NCBI RefSeq assembly: GCF_900199185.1
Contig: NZ_OBMI01000002.1
Location: 744,001-808,000 of the forward strand
Source: Sphingomonas guangdongensis
GTDB taxonomy: Bacteria > Pseudomonadota > Alphaproteobacteria > Sphingomonadales > Sphingomonadaceae
DNA: 64,000 nt
Direction of reading: 5' to 3'
Part shown: one piece after another, positions 1 to 8,763 of the stretch
Numbering within the stretch: the first letter of the stretch is position 1
Layout: the number at the start of each line of letters is the position of its first letter
Notes under the pieces: generated by a model
Database searches by the model: none
What the model saw: the letters and a program-made list of their open reading frames with translations, nothing else
Told to the model about the DNA's origin: nothing
Translations under genes and position numbers: made by a program

Positions 1-1023
1 GTCAACGGCCGACCCGTCAAGGATCGGTTGCTGGTCGGCGCGGTGCGGGGCGCCTACGCGGAGATGCTGCCACGCGACCGCCACCCGGTGCTCGCGCTGT
101 TCCTTGACGTGCCCGCCGACGTCGTCGACGTGAACGTCCATCCTGCCAAGACCGAGGTGCGGTTTCGCGACCCGGCGCTGGTCCGCGGACTGATCGTGAG
201 CGGCCTGCGCCGGGCGCTCGACGAGGCGGGGCACCGCGCGGTGCAGCGTCCGAGCGCAGCCGCGCTCGGCGCGTGGCAGGCGGAGCCGCTGGCGGCATCA
301 CCGCCCGCGAGCGGGTGGGGCGGACTCGACCTGCTCGAACGCCCCGCCACGGGAGCGCTCCACGATCGCCGCCCGAGCTTCATCGCCCCGCCGCCGCAGG
401 CGCGCGTCGAGCCCGCCTGGGCGCCGCCGCCCGACACGTTGTCCTACCCGCTTGGCGTCGCGCGCGGGCAGGTCGCCAGGACCTACATCGTCGCGGAGGC
501 GGAGGACGGGCTCGTCATCGTCGATCAGCACGCCGCGCACGAGCGGCTGGTGCTCGAACGGATGCGCGCCGCGGTCGTCGCCGGCGGGGTCGCCGCACAG
601 GCGCTGCTGATCCCGGACGTGGTCGAGCTCGACGAGCCGGCGTGCGACCGGCTGGAGGCGCGGGCGGAGGAGTTGACGGGGTTCGGGCTCGAGCTGGAAC
701 GCTTCGGCCCGCGCGCGGTGCTGGTCCGCGCAACCCCCGCGCTGCTCGGCCACACCGACGTCGCGGCGCTCGTCACCGACATCGCGGACGAGCTCGCCGC
801 CTTCGACCAGTCCCTCACACTCCGCGACCGGCTCGACCACGTCGCCGCGACCATGGCCTGCCACGGCTCGGTCCGCGCGGGCCGGGTGCTGTCGGTCGCG
901 GAGATGAACGCGCTGCTGCGCGAGATGGAGGTGACGCCGCACTCCGGCCAGTGCAACCACGGCCGCCCGACCTGGGTGAAGCTGGCGCACGGTGACATCG
1001 AGAAGCTCTTCGGCCGCCGGTGA
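1..1023 (+). CDS. mutL: DNA mismatch repair protein MutL, 5'-truncated by window
   Basis: The reading frame is open from base 1 ([11 protein letters not shown], the conserved end of the MutL ATPase/transducer domain) to a TGA at 1021. The visible part holds the end of the transducer domain ([11 protein letters not shown] motif), a variable proline-rich linker and the C-terminal dimerisation domain (DQHAAHERL, then ACHGSVRAG and [10 protein letters not shown] near the end). MutL couples MutS mismatch recognition to strand incision. The GQCNHGRP motif belongs to the C-terminal metal/endonuclease region found in MutL proteins of bacteria lacking MutH. The N-terminal GHKL ATPase lies outside the window. 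Confidence 0.96.
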   Translation, partial: VNGRPVKDRLLVGAVRGAYAEMLPRDRHPVLALFLDVPADVVDVNVHPAKTEVRFRDPALVRGLIVSGLRRALDEAGHRAVQRPSAAALGAWQAEPLAASPPASGWGGLDLLERPATGALHDRRPSFIAPPPQARVEPAWAPPPDTLSYPLGVARGQVARTYIVAEAEDGLVIVDQHAAHERLVLERMRAAVVAGGVAAQALLIPDVVELDEPACDRLEARAEELTGFGLELERFGPRAVLVRATPALLGHTDVAALVTDIADELAAFDQSLTLRDRLDHVAATMACHGSVRAGRVLSVAEMNALLREMEVTPHSGQCNHGRPTWVKLAHGDIEKLFGRR

Positions 1024-1050
1024 CAATTGCGGCGAGGGCGCGGGCGTGAC

Positions 1051-1287
1051 ATGGCCTCATGCGCCATGTGGTCACCTGCCTCGCGCTGGGAGCTATTCCC
1101 CCGCTGGTTGAAGAGGCTGAGCTACGTCGTCGGCGTTCCGGCGTGGCTGGCGATAATGGTCATGGCGTTCTCCGGCGCGATCCCGCAGCATCGGACGGTG
1201 TTCTTCATCCTGTTCGGCGCGTTCGGTGCGGTCGGCATGTGCCAGACCGTGTTCGTCGCGCGTGCCTTGTTGCGGAAGCTGATCTAG
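1051..1287 (+). CDS. small two-helix membrane protein, unknown function
   Basis: A 78-residue product from the ATG at 1051; a TTG 24 bases upstream is also possible. Two hydrophobic stretches can be seen ([19 protein letters not shown] and a second one around [12 protein letters not shown]), separated by a short hydrophilic turn, with a basic N-terminal region and a short basic tail. It follows mutL by 27 bases on the same strand. I do not recognise the family; the codon bias and membrane pattern suggest it is real. Confidence 0.55.
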   Translation: MASCAMWSPASRWELFPRWLKRLSYVVGVPAWLAIMVMAFSGAIPQHRTVFFILFGAFGAVGMCQTVFVARALLRKLI

Positions 1288-1339
1288 CAAACGCCCGCGT
1301 CACTTCCCGACGCCCGCGCTCACGATCAAGGTAGACGCG

Positions 1340-1669
1340 ATGACTCTTGCCGTTCCCGTCCTCTACCTGCTCGCGGCCGCGTGCGAGATCGCGGGGTGCT
1401 TCGCCTTCTGGTCATACTTGCGGCTGGGGCAAGGGGCGTGGGTGCTGCTGCCGGGCGTGGCAGCGCTGATCGCGTTCGCGTGGCTGCTAACTCTGGTCCC
1501 GAGCGATGCCGCGGGGCGGGCGTTTGCGGCCTACGGCGGCGTTTACATCGCCGCTTCGCTCATCTGGCTGTGGAGCGTGGAGGGAGTGCGGCCCGACCGC
1601 TGGGATCTGATCGGCGCGGCACTGTCCCTGATCGGGGCAGGCATCATCCTGCTGGCGCCGCGGAGCTGA
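1340..1669 (+). CDS. YnfA/UPF0060 family membrane protein
   Basis: 109 residues, the usual length of the YnfA family, with four transmembrane helices. Recognisable family features are the start ([17 protein letters not shown]), the central [16 protein letters not shown] segment and the [18 protein letters not shown] end. These proteins are small inner-membrane proteins related in architecture to SMR transporters; their substrate is not established. The gene stands alone between the small membrane gene and a short lipopeptide ORF. Confidence 0.9.
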   Translation: MTLAVPVLYLLAAACEIAGCFAFWSYLRLGQGAWVLLPGVAALIAFAWLLTLVPSDAAGRAFAAYGGVYIAASLIWLWSVEGVRPDRWDLIGAALSLIGAGIILLAPRS

Positions 1670-1751
1670 ACGGCTCGTTCAGCGCAGCGCAACCTTTTGC
1701 CACAGGCGCGCATTGAAGCACCAAACCAACTTTGCTGAAGTGGCTCAGGTC

Positions 1752-1829
1752 ATGAAGTCGATCGTCCCCGTCTTTCTCGCGCTAATCCCGCTCGCCGCCG
1801 TCGTCAGCGCCTGCGTCGCGGTGCCGTAA
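1752..1829 (+). CDS. 25-residue lipoprotein-like peptide
   Basis: ATG at 1752 to TAA at 1827 encodes MKSIVPVFLALIPLAAVVSA followed by CVAVP. It has a Lys at position 3, a hydrophobic core and a VSAC lipobox with Cys at 21, so it resembles a tiny entericidin-type lipopeptide. It sits just before a strong terminator hairpin. Too short for homology; its coding status rests on the signal-peptide pattern alone. Confidence 0.4.
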   Translation: MKSIVPVFLALIPLAAVVSACVAVP

Positions 1830-1855
1830 GGCCCGCGCCCTTAGCGCCTGAACGA

Positions 1856-1893
1856 GAAGGGCCGCCCGCAACGATGGTTGCGGGCGGCCCTTC
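1856..1893. terminator. bidirectional intrinsic terminator
   Basis: A perfect 17-bp inverted repeat (arms 1856-1872 and 1877-1893, loop GATG) lies between the plus-strand lipopeptide ORF and the 3' end of minus-strand rplI (stop at 1918). A T-rich stretch follows on the plus strand. Its position 25 bases after the rplI stop makes it the likely end of the rpsF-rpsR-rplI transcript. Confidence 0.85.
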
Positions 1894-1917
1894 TGTTTGT
1901 CGCGGCTGCGAAGCGGA

Positions 1918-2511
1918 TCAGCCCTGCGCGGGCTGGTCCTCCGCAGTCACCTCGGCAGTGGCGCCCGGCTCGGCGTTGGGATCATAGTCCTCGGTGAAGC
2001 CCGCCTCGTCCTTCTCGAACATCGCGGCCATCACGTCGACACCCTGCGACTGCAGCTCGGCCTCCTCCGGCGAGCGGGCGACGTTGACCTTGACGGTCAC
2101 GGCGACCTCCGGGTGGAGCGCAACGCGCACCTCGTACACGCCGATCGCCTTGATCGGGCGGTCGAGCACGACCTGGCTCTTGGTGACCTTGTGGCCGTCG
2201 GCGACCAGCGCCTCGACCAGGTCGCGGACCGCGACCGAGCCGTAGAGCTGACCGGTGTTCGACGCCTGACGGATCAGGGTGACCTGCGCGTCCTTGAACG
2301 AGCCCGCTTCCTTCTCGGCCTCGCCGCGCCGGTTGGCGTTCTCGCTCTCGATGCGGGCGCGATTCGCCTCGAACACCTTCTTGTTGGCCTCGTTGGCGCG
2401 CAGCGCCTTCTTGCGCGGCAGCAGGTAGTTGCGGGCGAACCCGTCCTTCACCTTCACCACGTCGCCGATGGCGCCGAGCTTCTCGACGCGCTCAAGCAGA
2501 ATGACGTCCAT
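1918..2511 (-). CDS. rplI: 50S ribosomal protein L9
   Basis: 197 residues starting MDVILLERVEKLGAIGDVV, with the L9 signature KVKDGFARNYLLPRKKAL. L9 binds 23S rRNA domain V and helps reading-frame maintenance. It is longer than the ~150-residue norm; an acidic, alanine/proline-rich tail of about 45 residues follows the C-terminal globular domain, a common feature of sphingomonad L9. Third gene of rpsF-rpsR-rplI, 13 bases after rpsR. Confidence 0.97.
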   Translation of the reverse strand: MDVILLERVEKLGAIGDVVKVKDGFARNYLLPRKKALRANEANKKVFEANRARIESENANRRGEAEKEAGSFKDAQVTLIRQASNTGQLYGSVAVRDLVEALVADGHKVTKSQVVLDRPIKAIGVYEVRVALHPEVAVTVKVNVARSPEEAELQSQGVDVMAAMFEKDEAGFTEDYDPNAEPGATAEVTAEDQPAQG

Positions 2512-2524
2512 GTCTGCTAGCTCC

Positions 2525-2749
2525 TCACTTCACGATGTAGGGCAGCAGGCCCAGGTGGCGAGCGCGCTTGATCGCGGTGGCGAGCTCGCGCTGCTTCTTG
2601 GCCGACACGCTGGTGATGCGCGAGGGCACGATCTTGCCGCGCTCGGACACGAAGCCCTGCAGCAGGCGGACGTCCTTGTAGTCGATCCGCGGCGCATCCT
2701 TGGCGCTGAACGGGCACGACTTGCGGCGGCGGAAAAATGCGCGGGCCAT
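2525..2749 (-). CDS. rpsR: 30S ribosomal protein S18
   Basis: 74 residues with the N-terminal RRRKSCPF cluster, [18 protein letters not shown] and the closing [12 protein letters not shown], all typical of S18. S18 binds next to S6 on the small-subunit platform. Its ATG shares one base with the TAA of rpsF (TAATG), so the two partner proteins are translationally coupled. Confidence 0.98.
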   Translation of the reverse strand: MARAFFRRRKSCPFSAKDAPRIDYKDVRLLQGFVSERGKIVPSRITSVSAKKQRELATAIKRARHLGLLPYIVK

Positions 2750-3168
2750 TATGCGAGCTCCTCCTGGTCACGGCGCGGGCCACGGTCGGGGCGGTCGCCA
2801 CGCTCCGGGCGGTCGCCACGGTCGGCGCGACGCTCACGGTCGCGCTCCTGCTTGCGCATCATCACGGTCGGACCCTGCTCCAGCTCGTCCACGCGGACGG
2901 TCATGAAGCGGATGATGTCCTCGTTGATGCCCTGCTGGCGCTCCAGCTCGGCGACCGTGTCGCCCGGGCCGTCGATCTCCAGCATGACGTAGTGCGCCTT
3001 GCGGTTCTTGGCGATCCGGTAGGCCAGGGAGCGCAGGCCCCAAGTCTCGGTCTTGACGACCTTGCCGCCCTTGTCCTCGACGATCTTGGTCGCGGCTTCC
3101 GCCAGCGCGTCCACCTGCGCCTGTGCCAGATCCTGGCGCGCAAGGAACGTGTGCTCGTAAAGAGCCAT
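2749..3168 (-). CDS. rpsF: 30S ribosomal protein S6
   Basis: 139 residues from ATG 3168 ([14 protein letters not shown]); the frame is open further upstream but S6 proteins begin here. It contains the conserved [10 protein letters not shown] and [11 protein letters not shown] strands and ends in a long Arg/Asp/Gly-rich tail, as in many alphaproteobacteria. First gene of the operon. The ~130-base leader upstream may hold an S6:S18-binding autoregulatory structure, but I cannot confirm one by eye. Confidence 0.97.
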   Translation of the reverse strand: MALYEHTFLARQDLAQAQVDALAEAATKIVEDKGGKVVKTETWGLRSLAYRIAKNRKAHYVMLEIDGPGDTVAELERQQGINEDIIRFMTVRVDELEQGPTVMMRKQERDRERRADRGDRPERGDRPDRGPRRDQEELA

Positions 3169-3321
3169 GGTTCTTCTCACTGTTGGCCGATCGCTGACAT
3201 GGCCCCGTGCCATGCCCCTCCGGCTGTCGTCCGATGCAAACAGCATCGGGGCGGGGGAGACTGGCTCCTCCGCCCCGGCTGTGGTGCCCTTAGCGATTTC
3301 GCGCCGAAAGGCAAGCGGGCC

Positions 3322-3702
3322 TTAGTTGAAGGCGCCGCCCAGCACCGCCCCGATCAGGCCGCTGGCGACCGCGACCAGCACCGCGTCGTTGCCCGACTGC
3401 ACCCACTGGTAGCCCCGCGGCGGTGCGTAGAGGCGGCGGCTGCGGTACTGGCGCCAGTCGTTGATCTGGCGGTAGTTGCGCGCCTCCGCCCGATTGAAGC
3501 GCTGACCCTTGTACCACTTCGCGCGGTAGTTGACCCGGGCGGGCGCCTGGCGGACGGTCTGCTTCTTCACGACCACCGTGCCATTCGGCTTGTAGCGGAC
3601 GGTCTGGTGCGTCTGGCGGACCTGCGCCTCCGCGGGTGCGGCGGCGACGATGGGGCTCGCGACCAGCGTGGTGGCGAGGGCGGCGATCAGAACCTTCTTC
3701 AT
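3322..3702 (-). CDS. RcnB family periplasmic protein
   Basis: 126 residues from ATG 3702: signal peptide MKKVLIAALATTLVASPIVA with cleavage near AEA-Q, a basic Lys/Arg/Gln/Thr-rich middle (YKPNGTVVVKKQTVRQ), then RQINDWRQYRSRRLYAPPRGYQWV, which matches the RcnB domain, and a hydrophobic Gly/Ala C-terminus. RcnB is a periplasmic factor linked to Ni/Co homeostasis in E. coli; whether sphingomonad copies do this is unknown. Monocistronic, divergent from fabD. Confidence 0.8.
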   Translation of the reverse strand: MKKVLIAALATTLVASPIVAAAPAEAQVRQTHQTVRYKPNGTVVVKKQTVRQAPARVNYRAKWYKGQRFNRAEARNYRQINDWRQYRSRRLYAPPRGYQWVQSGNDAVLVAVASGLIGAVLGGAFN

Positions 3703-3898
3703 CTCGTGTCTCCGTGTCAGAGGCGCCGTCTGCGGCGTCGAGGGAGAATTTGGGCTCCACCCTTCGCACGCGCATGTCACGTCCTGCGCGAAATGGTCGC
3801 GGATTGTCGCAGAAGGACAGGCAAGCTGTCAGTTGGTTCAGCCTTGCCCTGATCCCCTGCGCTGCCTAGGCGCGCCTGTCACAATCAAGAGGTCGGTC

Positions 3899-4834
3899 AT
3901 GCGCGCGTTCATCTTCCCGGGGCAGGGCAGCCAGTCGGTCGGCATGGGCGCCGCGCTCGCCGCCGCCAGTCCGCGCGCGCGCGAGGTTTTTCAGGAGGTC
4001 GACGACGCACTCGGCCAGCACCTCTCCCGCCTGATGGCGGAGGGGCCGGAGAGCGACCTCCAGCTGACGGAGAACGCGCAGCCGGCGATCATGGCGAACG
4101 CGATTGCGGTGCTGCGGGTGCTGGAGCGGGAAGGCGGCGTGCGCCTGTCCGACACGGCGGACGTCGTCGCCGGCCACTCGCTCGGCGAGTACACTGCGCT
4201 CTGCGCGGCCGGCGCGCTGGACCTCGCGACCACTGCGCGGCTGCTGAAGACCCGCGGGCGGGCGATGCAGGCGGCGGTGCCGGTCGGCGAGGGCGCCATG
4301 GCCGCACTGCTCGGTGCCGACCGCGAGAAGGCGGAGGCGATCGCCGCTGCCGCGGCCGAAGGCGAAGTCTGCACCGTCGCCAACGACAATGATCCGGGTC
4401 AGGTCGTGATCTCCGGTGCGCGCGGAGCGATCGAGCGCGCGGTGCCGCTCGCCAAGGAGATGGGGGCGAAGCGCGCGGTGCTGCTGCCCGTGTCCGCGCC
4501 CTTCCACTGCCCGCTGATGCAGCCGGCGGCCGAGGCGATGGCGGCGGCGCTCGCCGATGTCTCGCTCCAGGCGCCGCTCGTCCCCGTCTACGCCAACGTC
4601 ACCGCCGCGCCGGTCGCCGATCCGGCGGTTATAAAGGCGCTGCTGGTCGAACAGGTCACCGGCATGGTTCGCTGGCGCGAGTCGGTGCAGGCGATGTGGG
4701 CGGCCGGGGTCACCGACTATGTCGAACTCGGCGGCAAGGTGCTCGCCCCCATGGTCAAGCGCACTGCGCTCGACGCAACCACCGCAAGCGTGGTCGGCAT
4801 GGACGACATCGAGGCGTTGCTGAAGCTGTTGTAA
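3899..4834 (+). CDS. fabD: malonyl-CoA:ACP transacylase
   Basis: 311 residues from ATG 3899 (MRAFIFPGQGSQSVGMG, the standard FabD start). It moves malonyl from CoA to ACP for fatty acid elongation. The nucleophile is Ser94 in GHSLGEY, the second catalytic residue His203 in APFHCPLM; the oxyanion-loop GQGSQ is at residues 8-12. It heads the fabD-(insert)-fabG-acpP-fabF cluster; the usual short fabD-fabG gap is occupied by a GxxExxY cassette. Confidence 0.98.
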   Translation: MRAFIFPGQGSQSVGMGAALAAASPRAREVFQEVDDALGQHLSRLMAEGPESDLQLTENAQPAIMANAIAVLRVLEREGGVRLSDTADVVAGHSLGEYTALCAAGALDLATTARLLKTRGRAMQAAVPVGEGAMAALLGADREKAEAIAAAAAEGEVCTVANDNDPGQVVISGARGAIERAVPLAKEMGAKRAVLLPVSAPFHCPLMQPAAEAMAAALADVSLQAPLVPVYANVTAAPVADPAVIKALLVEQVTGMVRWRESVQAMWAAGVTDYVELGGKVLAPMVKRTALDATTASVVGMDDIEALLKLL

Positions 4835-4840
4835 GAAGAT

Positions 4841-4868
4841 GGTTCAGAGAAGGCGCAAAGGCGCAAAG
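4841..4868 (+). repeat. left inverted repeat of GxxExxY cassette
   Basis: A 28-base sequence beginning 7 bases after the fabD stop. It is built on the tandem AGGCGCAAAGGCGCAAAG and matches the reverse complement of 5254-5281 at 25 of 28 positions. It lies directly before the ATG of the GxxExxY gene. Confidence 0.75.
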
Positions 4869-4873
4869 AGGAG

Positions 4874-5266
4874 ATGGTAGAGCTTGAGGCAGCGGCAGCG
4901 GATGTCATCGACGCGGCCCTGATGATCCATCGACGGATCGGGCCGGGGTTGCTCGAGAGCGCACACGAGGCGATCCTGGCGGCGGAACTGACGCGGCGCG
5001 GTCATCAGATCTCGCGGCAGCAGGCGATCAGCTTCGCCTTCAATGGGTTGCGCTTCGACAACGCCTTTAGGATCGACCTGATCGTCAACCTAGGACTGAT
5101 CGTAGAGATCAAGTCCGTCGAGCGCCTCGCGGCCGTTCACACAAAGCAACTTCTCACGTACCTGAGATTGATGGAGCAGCCCCTCGGGCTGCTCATTAAC
5201 TTTGGTGGGGAGACACTGCGCGAGGGGCTCAAGCGCGTCGTGAACAATCACATCTTCGCGCCTTAG
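4874..5266 (+). CDS. GxxExxY family protein (PD-(D/E)XK-like)
   Basis: 130 residues. The family name motif is visible as GPGLLESAHEAILAAEL near residues 24-40, and the core RIDLIVNLGLIVEIKSVE fits a PD-(D/E)XK nuclease fold (Asp, then Glu-x-Lys). It ends with KQLLTYLRLMEQPLGLLINF. The biological role of this family is not established. The gene is bracketed by an imperfect 28-bp inverted repeat, and the right arm overlaps its last codons and stop. Its position splits an otherwise tight fab cluster, so it is probably an acquired insert. Confidence 0.88.
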   Translation: MVELEAAAADVIDAALMIHRRIGPGLLESAHEAILAAELTRRGHQISRQQAISFAFNGLRFDNAFRIDLIVNLGLIVEIKSVERLAAVHTKQLLTYLRLMEQPLGLLINFGGETLREGLKRVVNNHIFAP

Positions 5267-5281
5267 CGCCTTCTCTGAGCC
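5254..5281 (-). repeat. right inverted repeat of GxxExxY cassette
   Basis: Reverse-complement partner of 4841-4868 (25/28 identical). It includes the last codons and the TAG stop of the GxxExxY gene, so the gene and its flank evolve as one 441-bp unit (4841-5281). Confidence 0.75.
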
Positions 5282-5318
5282 AACTTTCCTTTCTCTTCCT
5301 TCTTCGGAGCAAGACCTA

Positions 5319-6059
5319 ATGTTTGACCTGACAGGCATGACCGCGCTGGTGACAGGCGCGTCGGGGGGGATCGGGTCCGCGATCGCGCGGGGGCTGGCGG
5401 CGCGGGGCGCGCGGTTGGCGGTGAGCGGGTCCAACGCGGAAAAGCTGACGCGCTTTCGCAAGGAGCTCGGCGGCGAGCACGTCGCGGTGCCGTGCGACCT
5501 GTCGAACCCGGTCGCGGTCGATCAGCTGGTGCCCGCGGCTGTCGCGGCGCTCGGCGGGCGGCTCGACATCCTGGTCAACAACGCCGGCGTCACCCGCGAC
5601 AACCTGGCGATGCGGATGAAGGACGAGGAGTGGGCGGAGGTCATCCGCATCAACCTGGAGGCCGCGTTCCGCCTGGTCCGCGCCGCCGCCAAGCCAATGA
5701 TGAAGGCGCGGTTCGGGCGCGTGATCTCCATCACGTCGGTGGTCGGACAGACCGGCAACCCGGGCCAGGCGAACTATGCAGCGTCGAAGGCCGGACTGGT
5801 CGGCATGAGCAAGGCGCTGGCGCAGGAACTCGCCAGCCGCAACATCACCGTCAACTGCGTCGCGCCGGGCTTCATTCGCTCCGCCATGACCGAGGCCTTG
5901 CCGGAAGCGCAGAAGGCCGCGCTGCTCACCCGTATTCCGGCCGGCGACCTGGGAACGGGCGAGGACATCGCCGCTGCCGTCGTCTATCTTGCCAGCCGCG
6001 AGGCGGGCTATGTCACCGGGCAGACGCTGAGCGTCAACGGTGGCATGGCGATGATCTAG
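5319..6059 (+). CDS. fabG: 3-oxoacyl-ACP reductase
   Basis: 246 residues, a classical short-chain dehydrogenase. The NADPH-binding TGASGGIG is at 12-19, NNAG at 87-90, catalytic Ser140, Tyr153 and Lys157 (NYAASKAG), with NGGMAMI at the C-terminus as in FabG. It performs the first reduction of the fatty acid elongation cycle on ACP-bound substrate. Followed by acpP after 94 bases. Confidence 0.97.
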   Translation: MFDLTGMTALVTGASGGIGSAIARGLAARGARLAVSGSNAEKLTRFRKELGGEHVAVPCDLSNPVAVDQLVPAAVAALGGRLDILVNNAGVTRDNLAMRMKDEEWAEVIRINLEAAFRLVRAAAKPMMKARFGRVISITSVVGQTGNPGQANYAASKAGLVGMSKALAQELASRNITVNCVAPGFIRSAMTEALPEAQKAALLTRIPAGDLGTGEDIAAAVVYLASREAGYVTGQTLSVNGGMAMI

Positions 6060-6153
6060 GCCGATATTAACAAGGGCTGCACGCCCCTTGCGCGGCTCCC
6101 GGGCGCGCTCTAGGTGCGGTCACCAACAGACCTCCCGCAGAAGGACAAGGGAC

Positions 6154-6390
6154 ATGAGCGAGACTGCCGACCGCGTGAAGAAGATCGTCGTCGAGCACCT
6201 GGGCGTCGAGGCCGACAAGGTGACCGAGGATGCGAGCTTCATCGACGATCTGGGCGCGGACAGCCTCGACATCGTCGAGCTCGTGATGGCGTTCGAGGAG
6301 GAGTTCGGCGTCGAGATCCCCGACGATGCCGCGGAGAAGATCACGACCGTCAAGGACGCGATCACCTACATCGACGAGCACAAGGGCTGA
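6154..6390 (+). CDS. acpP: acyl carrier protein
   Basis: 78 acidic residues from ATG 6154, preceded by a purine-rich ribosome-binding site (AAGGACAAGGG). The phosphopantetheine attachment site is Ser37 in the [12 protein letters not shown] helix. It is the carrier for all acyl intermediates handled by the neighbouring FabD, FabG and FabF. The frame is open upstream, but the ACP family start and the ribosome-binding site decide for 6154. Confidence 0.98.
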   Translation: MSETADRVKKIVVEHLGVEADKVTEDASFIDDLGADSLDIVELVMAFEEEFGVEIPDDAAEKITTVKDAITYIDEHKG

Positions 6391-6402
6391 TCGCCCGGCG
6401 TC

Positions 6403-6420
6403 GCCGCGCGGACGCGCGGC
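6403..6420 (+). promoter_or_regulatory. GC-rich hairpin after acpP
   Basis: A perfect 7-bp stem (6403-6409 with 6414-6420, loop GGAC) starts 12 bases after the acpP stop, with no T-tract. It may protect or end part of the abundant acpP mRNA, which is an inference from position. Confidence 0.4.
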
Positions 6421-6434
6421 GGCACAAATCCTAG

Positions 6435-6473
6435 CGGCTCCCCGTCCCGGGTTTTCCAAGGGGCCGGGAGCCG
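6435..6473 (+). promoter_or_regulatory. hairpin upstream of fabF
   Basis: CGGCTCCC (6435-6442) pairs with GGGAGCCG (6466-6473), with a TTTT in the loop, ending 36 bases before the fabF ATG. It could be a partial terminator or attenuator separating acpP from fabF expression. Confidence 0.35.
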
Positions 6474-6509
6474 TTGGTGTTTCACGACAAGAAGGATCTG
6501 GAGAAGCGT

Positions 6510-7769
6510 ATGCGCCGCGTCGTCGTGACCGGGCTCGGCCTGGTGACCCCGCTGGGAGCGGACGTCGAAACCGCGTGGAAGAACATCGTCGCGGCGAGAT
6601 CCGGCGCGGCGACGATCACCCGCTTCGATGCCACCGACTTCCACACCAACTATGCGTGCGAGGTGAAGCCGGCCGATCACGAGTACGGCTTCGACCCGAA
6701 CAAGCGCGTCGACCACAAGGTCCAGCGCCAGGTCGATCCCTTCATCGTCTACGGCATCGACGCCGCCAGCCAGGCGCTGGAGGACGCGGGTCTTACCGAC
6801 ATGAGCGAGGCGGAGCGGTTCCGGGCCGGCTGCTCGATCGGTGCAGGGATCGGCGGGCTGCCGGGGATCGAGAGCGAGTCGCTGGTGCTCGCGGCCAAGG
6901 GGCCGAAGCGGGTCAGCCCGCACTTCGTCCATGGCCGGCTGATCAACCTCATCTCGGGCCAGGTTTCGATCAAATACGGGCTGATGGGTCCGAACCACGC
7001 GGTCGTCACCGCCTGTTCGACCGGGGCGCACTCGATCGGGGACGCGGCGCGGATGATCGCGGCCGACGACGCCGACGTCATGCTGGCGGGCGGCGCGGAG
7101 GGCGCGATCTGCCCGATCGGGATCGCCGGATTTGGCCAGGCGCGCGCGCTTTCGACCGGCTTCCGCGACGATCCGACCCGCGGCAGCCGGCCGTACGACA
7201 AGGATCGCGACGGCTTCGTCATGGGTGAAGGCGCGGGCGTGGTCGTACTGGAAGAGTATGAGCACGCGAAGGCGCGCGGCGCGACCATCTATGCCGAGGT
7301 GATCGGCTACGGCCTGTCGGGCGACGCCTATCACGTCACCGCGCCGCATCCGGAAGGGTCGGGCGCGTTCCGGTCGATGGAGATGGCGTTGCGCAAGTCG
7401 GGCCTGGCGCTCGAGGACATCGACTATATCAACGCCCACGGCACCTCGACCCCGCTCGGCGACGAGCTGGAACTCGGCGCGGTCCGCAAGCTGTTCGGCT
7501 CGGCGATGGGCGGAGTCAGCATGTCGTCGACCAAGTCGGCGATCGGCCACCTGCTGGGCGGCGCGGGCGCGGTGGAGAGCATCTTCTGCATCCTGGCGAT
7601 GCGCGACGGCGTGGTGCCGCCGACCCTCAACCTCGACAATCCGAGCGAGAACTGCGCGGGCGTCGACCTGGTACCGCACACCGCCAAGCAGCGGAAGGTG
7701 CGGGCGGTGCTGAACAACTCGTTCGGGTTCGGCGGCACCAACGCGTCGCTGGTACTGCGCGCGATCTGA
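6510..7769 (+). CDS. fabF: 3-oxoacyl-ACP synthase II
   Basis: 419 residues from ATG 6510 (MRRVVVTGLGLVTPLG, the normal FabF start, with GGAGAAG just upstream; a GTG at 6474 is less likely). The Cys-His-His triad is Cys169 (VVTACSTGAHSIG), His310 (NAHGTSTPLGD) and His347 (KSAIGHLLGG). It condenses malonyl-ACP with acyl-ACP, favouring C16 to C18 and unsaturated chains. Followed after 22 bases by mltG. Confidence 0.97.
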   Translation: MRRVVVTGLGLVTPLGADVETAWKNIVAARSGAATITRFDATDFHTNYACEVKPADHEYGFDPNKRVDHKVQRQVDPFIVYGIDAASQALEDAGLTDMSEAERFRAGCSIGAGIGGLPGIESESLVLAAKGPKRVSPHFVHGRLINLISGQVSIKYGLMGPNHAVVTACSTGAHSIGDAARMIAADDADVMLAGGAEGAICPIGIAGFGQARALSTGFRDDPTRGSRPYDKDRDGFVMGEGAGVVVLEEYEHAKARGATIYAEVIGYGLSGDAYHVTAPHPEGSGAFRSMEMALRKSGLALEDIDYINAHGTSTPLGDELELGAVRKLFGSAMGGVSMSSTKSAIGHLLGGAGAVESIFCILAMRDGVVPPTLNLDNPSENCAGVDLVPHTAKQRKVRAVLNNSFGFGGTNASLVLRAI

Positions 7770-7791
7770 TCGGCGGGGCGGCGGCGGTCCG

Positions 7792-8760
7792 ATGCGCAAG
7801 CTGGGTTGTATCGGGCTGATCCTCGCCCTGCTGGGCGTCGCCGCGTTGTTCCTGGTCGTCCAGAGCTGGGGCGGAGCGGGGCCGCTCGCGCGCAACACCT
7901 CCGTACTGGTGCCGGACGGCGCGACGCTCACCCGCGCGGCTACGGAGCTCGAGAAGGCCGGCGTGATCCGCTCCGCCGGCCGCTTCCTGCTGCTCGCGCG
8001 CGTGTTCGGCAGCGACGACCCGATCCGCGCGGGCGAGTACCGCTTCCCGGCCAACATCAGCCCGGCCGACGCGCTGAAGCTGCTGCAGGGCGGACGCACG
8101 CTCCAGCGCTTCGTGACGGTGCCGGAGGGCTGGCCCTCGATCATGGTCCACGACGCGCTGATGAAGGCGCCGGAGCTGACCGGCCCGGTCGCCGTTCCGG
8201 CGGAGGGCAGCGTGCTCCCCGACAGCTACAGCTACCAGCGCGGCGACACCCGCGCGGCGGTCACGGAGCGGATGAAGACGGCGATGCGGCGCTATCTGGC
8301 GGCGGCGTGGCAGCGCCGCAAGCCGACGACGCCGGTCCGGACGCCGCAGGAGGCGCTGATCCTGGCCTCGATCGTCGAGAAGGAGACCGGTAAGCCGGCC
8401 GAGCGCCGGATGGTGGCCGCGGTCTATTCTAACCGACTGAAGGCGGGAATGCCGCTCCAGGCCGATCCGACCGTGATCTACCCGGTGACGAAGGGACGGC
8501 CGCTCGGCCGCAGGATCCTGCGGTCCGAGCTCCAGCGCGACAATGGCTATAACACCTATGCGCGCGCCGGGCTGCCGATCGGGCCGATCGCCAATCCGGG
8601 GCGCGCGAGCATCGACGCGGTGCTTGATCCCGCGCCGTCGCCGGCCCTCTACTTCGTCGCGGACGGCAGTGGCGGTCACGTATTCGCGAACACGCTGGCT
8701 GAGCACAACGCCAACGTCCAGCGCTGGTATGCGCTCCGCCGCGCGCGGGGCGAGATGTAG
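7792..8760 (+). CDS. mltG: endolytic murein transglycosylase MltG
   Basis: 322 residues: an N-terminal membrane anchor (IGLILALLGVAALFLVV), a LysM-like region with the VPDGATLTRAATEL start, and the YceG/MltG catalytic domain with LASIVEKETG (Glu196/Glu198; one is the catalytic acid), YSNRLKAGMPLQADPTVIY and GLPIGPIANPG. It cleaves nascent glycan strands at the inner membrane. The fabF-mltG order is common in proteobacteria. Convergent with the next gene. Confidence 0.95.
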   Translation: MRKLGCIGLILALLGVAALFLVVQSWGGAGPLARNTSVLVPDGATLTRAATELEKAGVIRSAGRFLLLARVFGSDDPIRAGEYRFPANISPADALKLLQGGRTLQRFVTVPEGWPSIMVHDALMKAPELTGPVAVPAEGSVLPDSYSYQRGDTRAAVTERMKTAMRRYLAAAWQRRKPTTPVRTPQEALILASIVEKETGKPAERRMVAAVYSNRLKAGMPLQADPTVIYPVTKGRPLGRRILRSELQRDNGYNTYARAGLPIGPIANPGRASIDAVLDPAPSPALYFVADGSGGHVFANTLAEHNANVQRWYALRRARGEM

Positions 8761-8763
8761 CCG

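Noticed and set aside
2737..3852. 371-residue plus-strand frame
   Set aside because: Antisense to rpsF and the RcnB-like gene, which are certain or well supported.
6366..8144. 592-residue open frame on the minus strand
   Set aside because: It lies antisense to fabF and the start of mltG, has no family motif and results from high GC content; the plus-strand genes have clear active sites.
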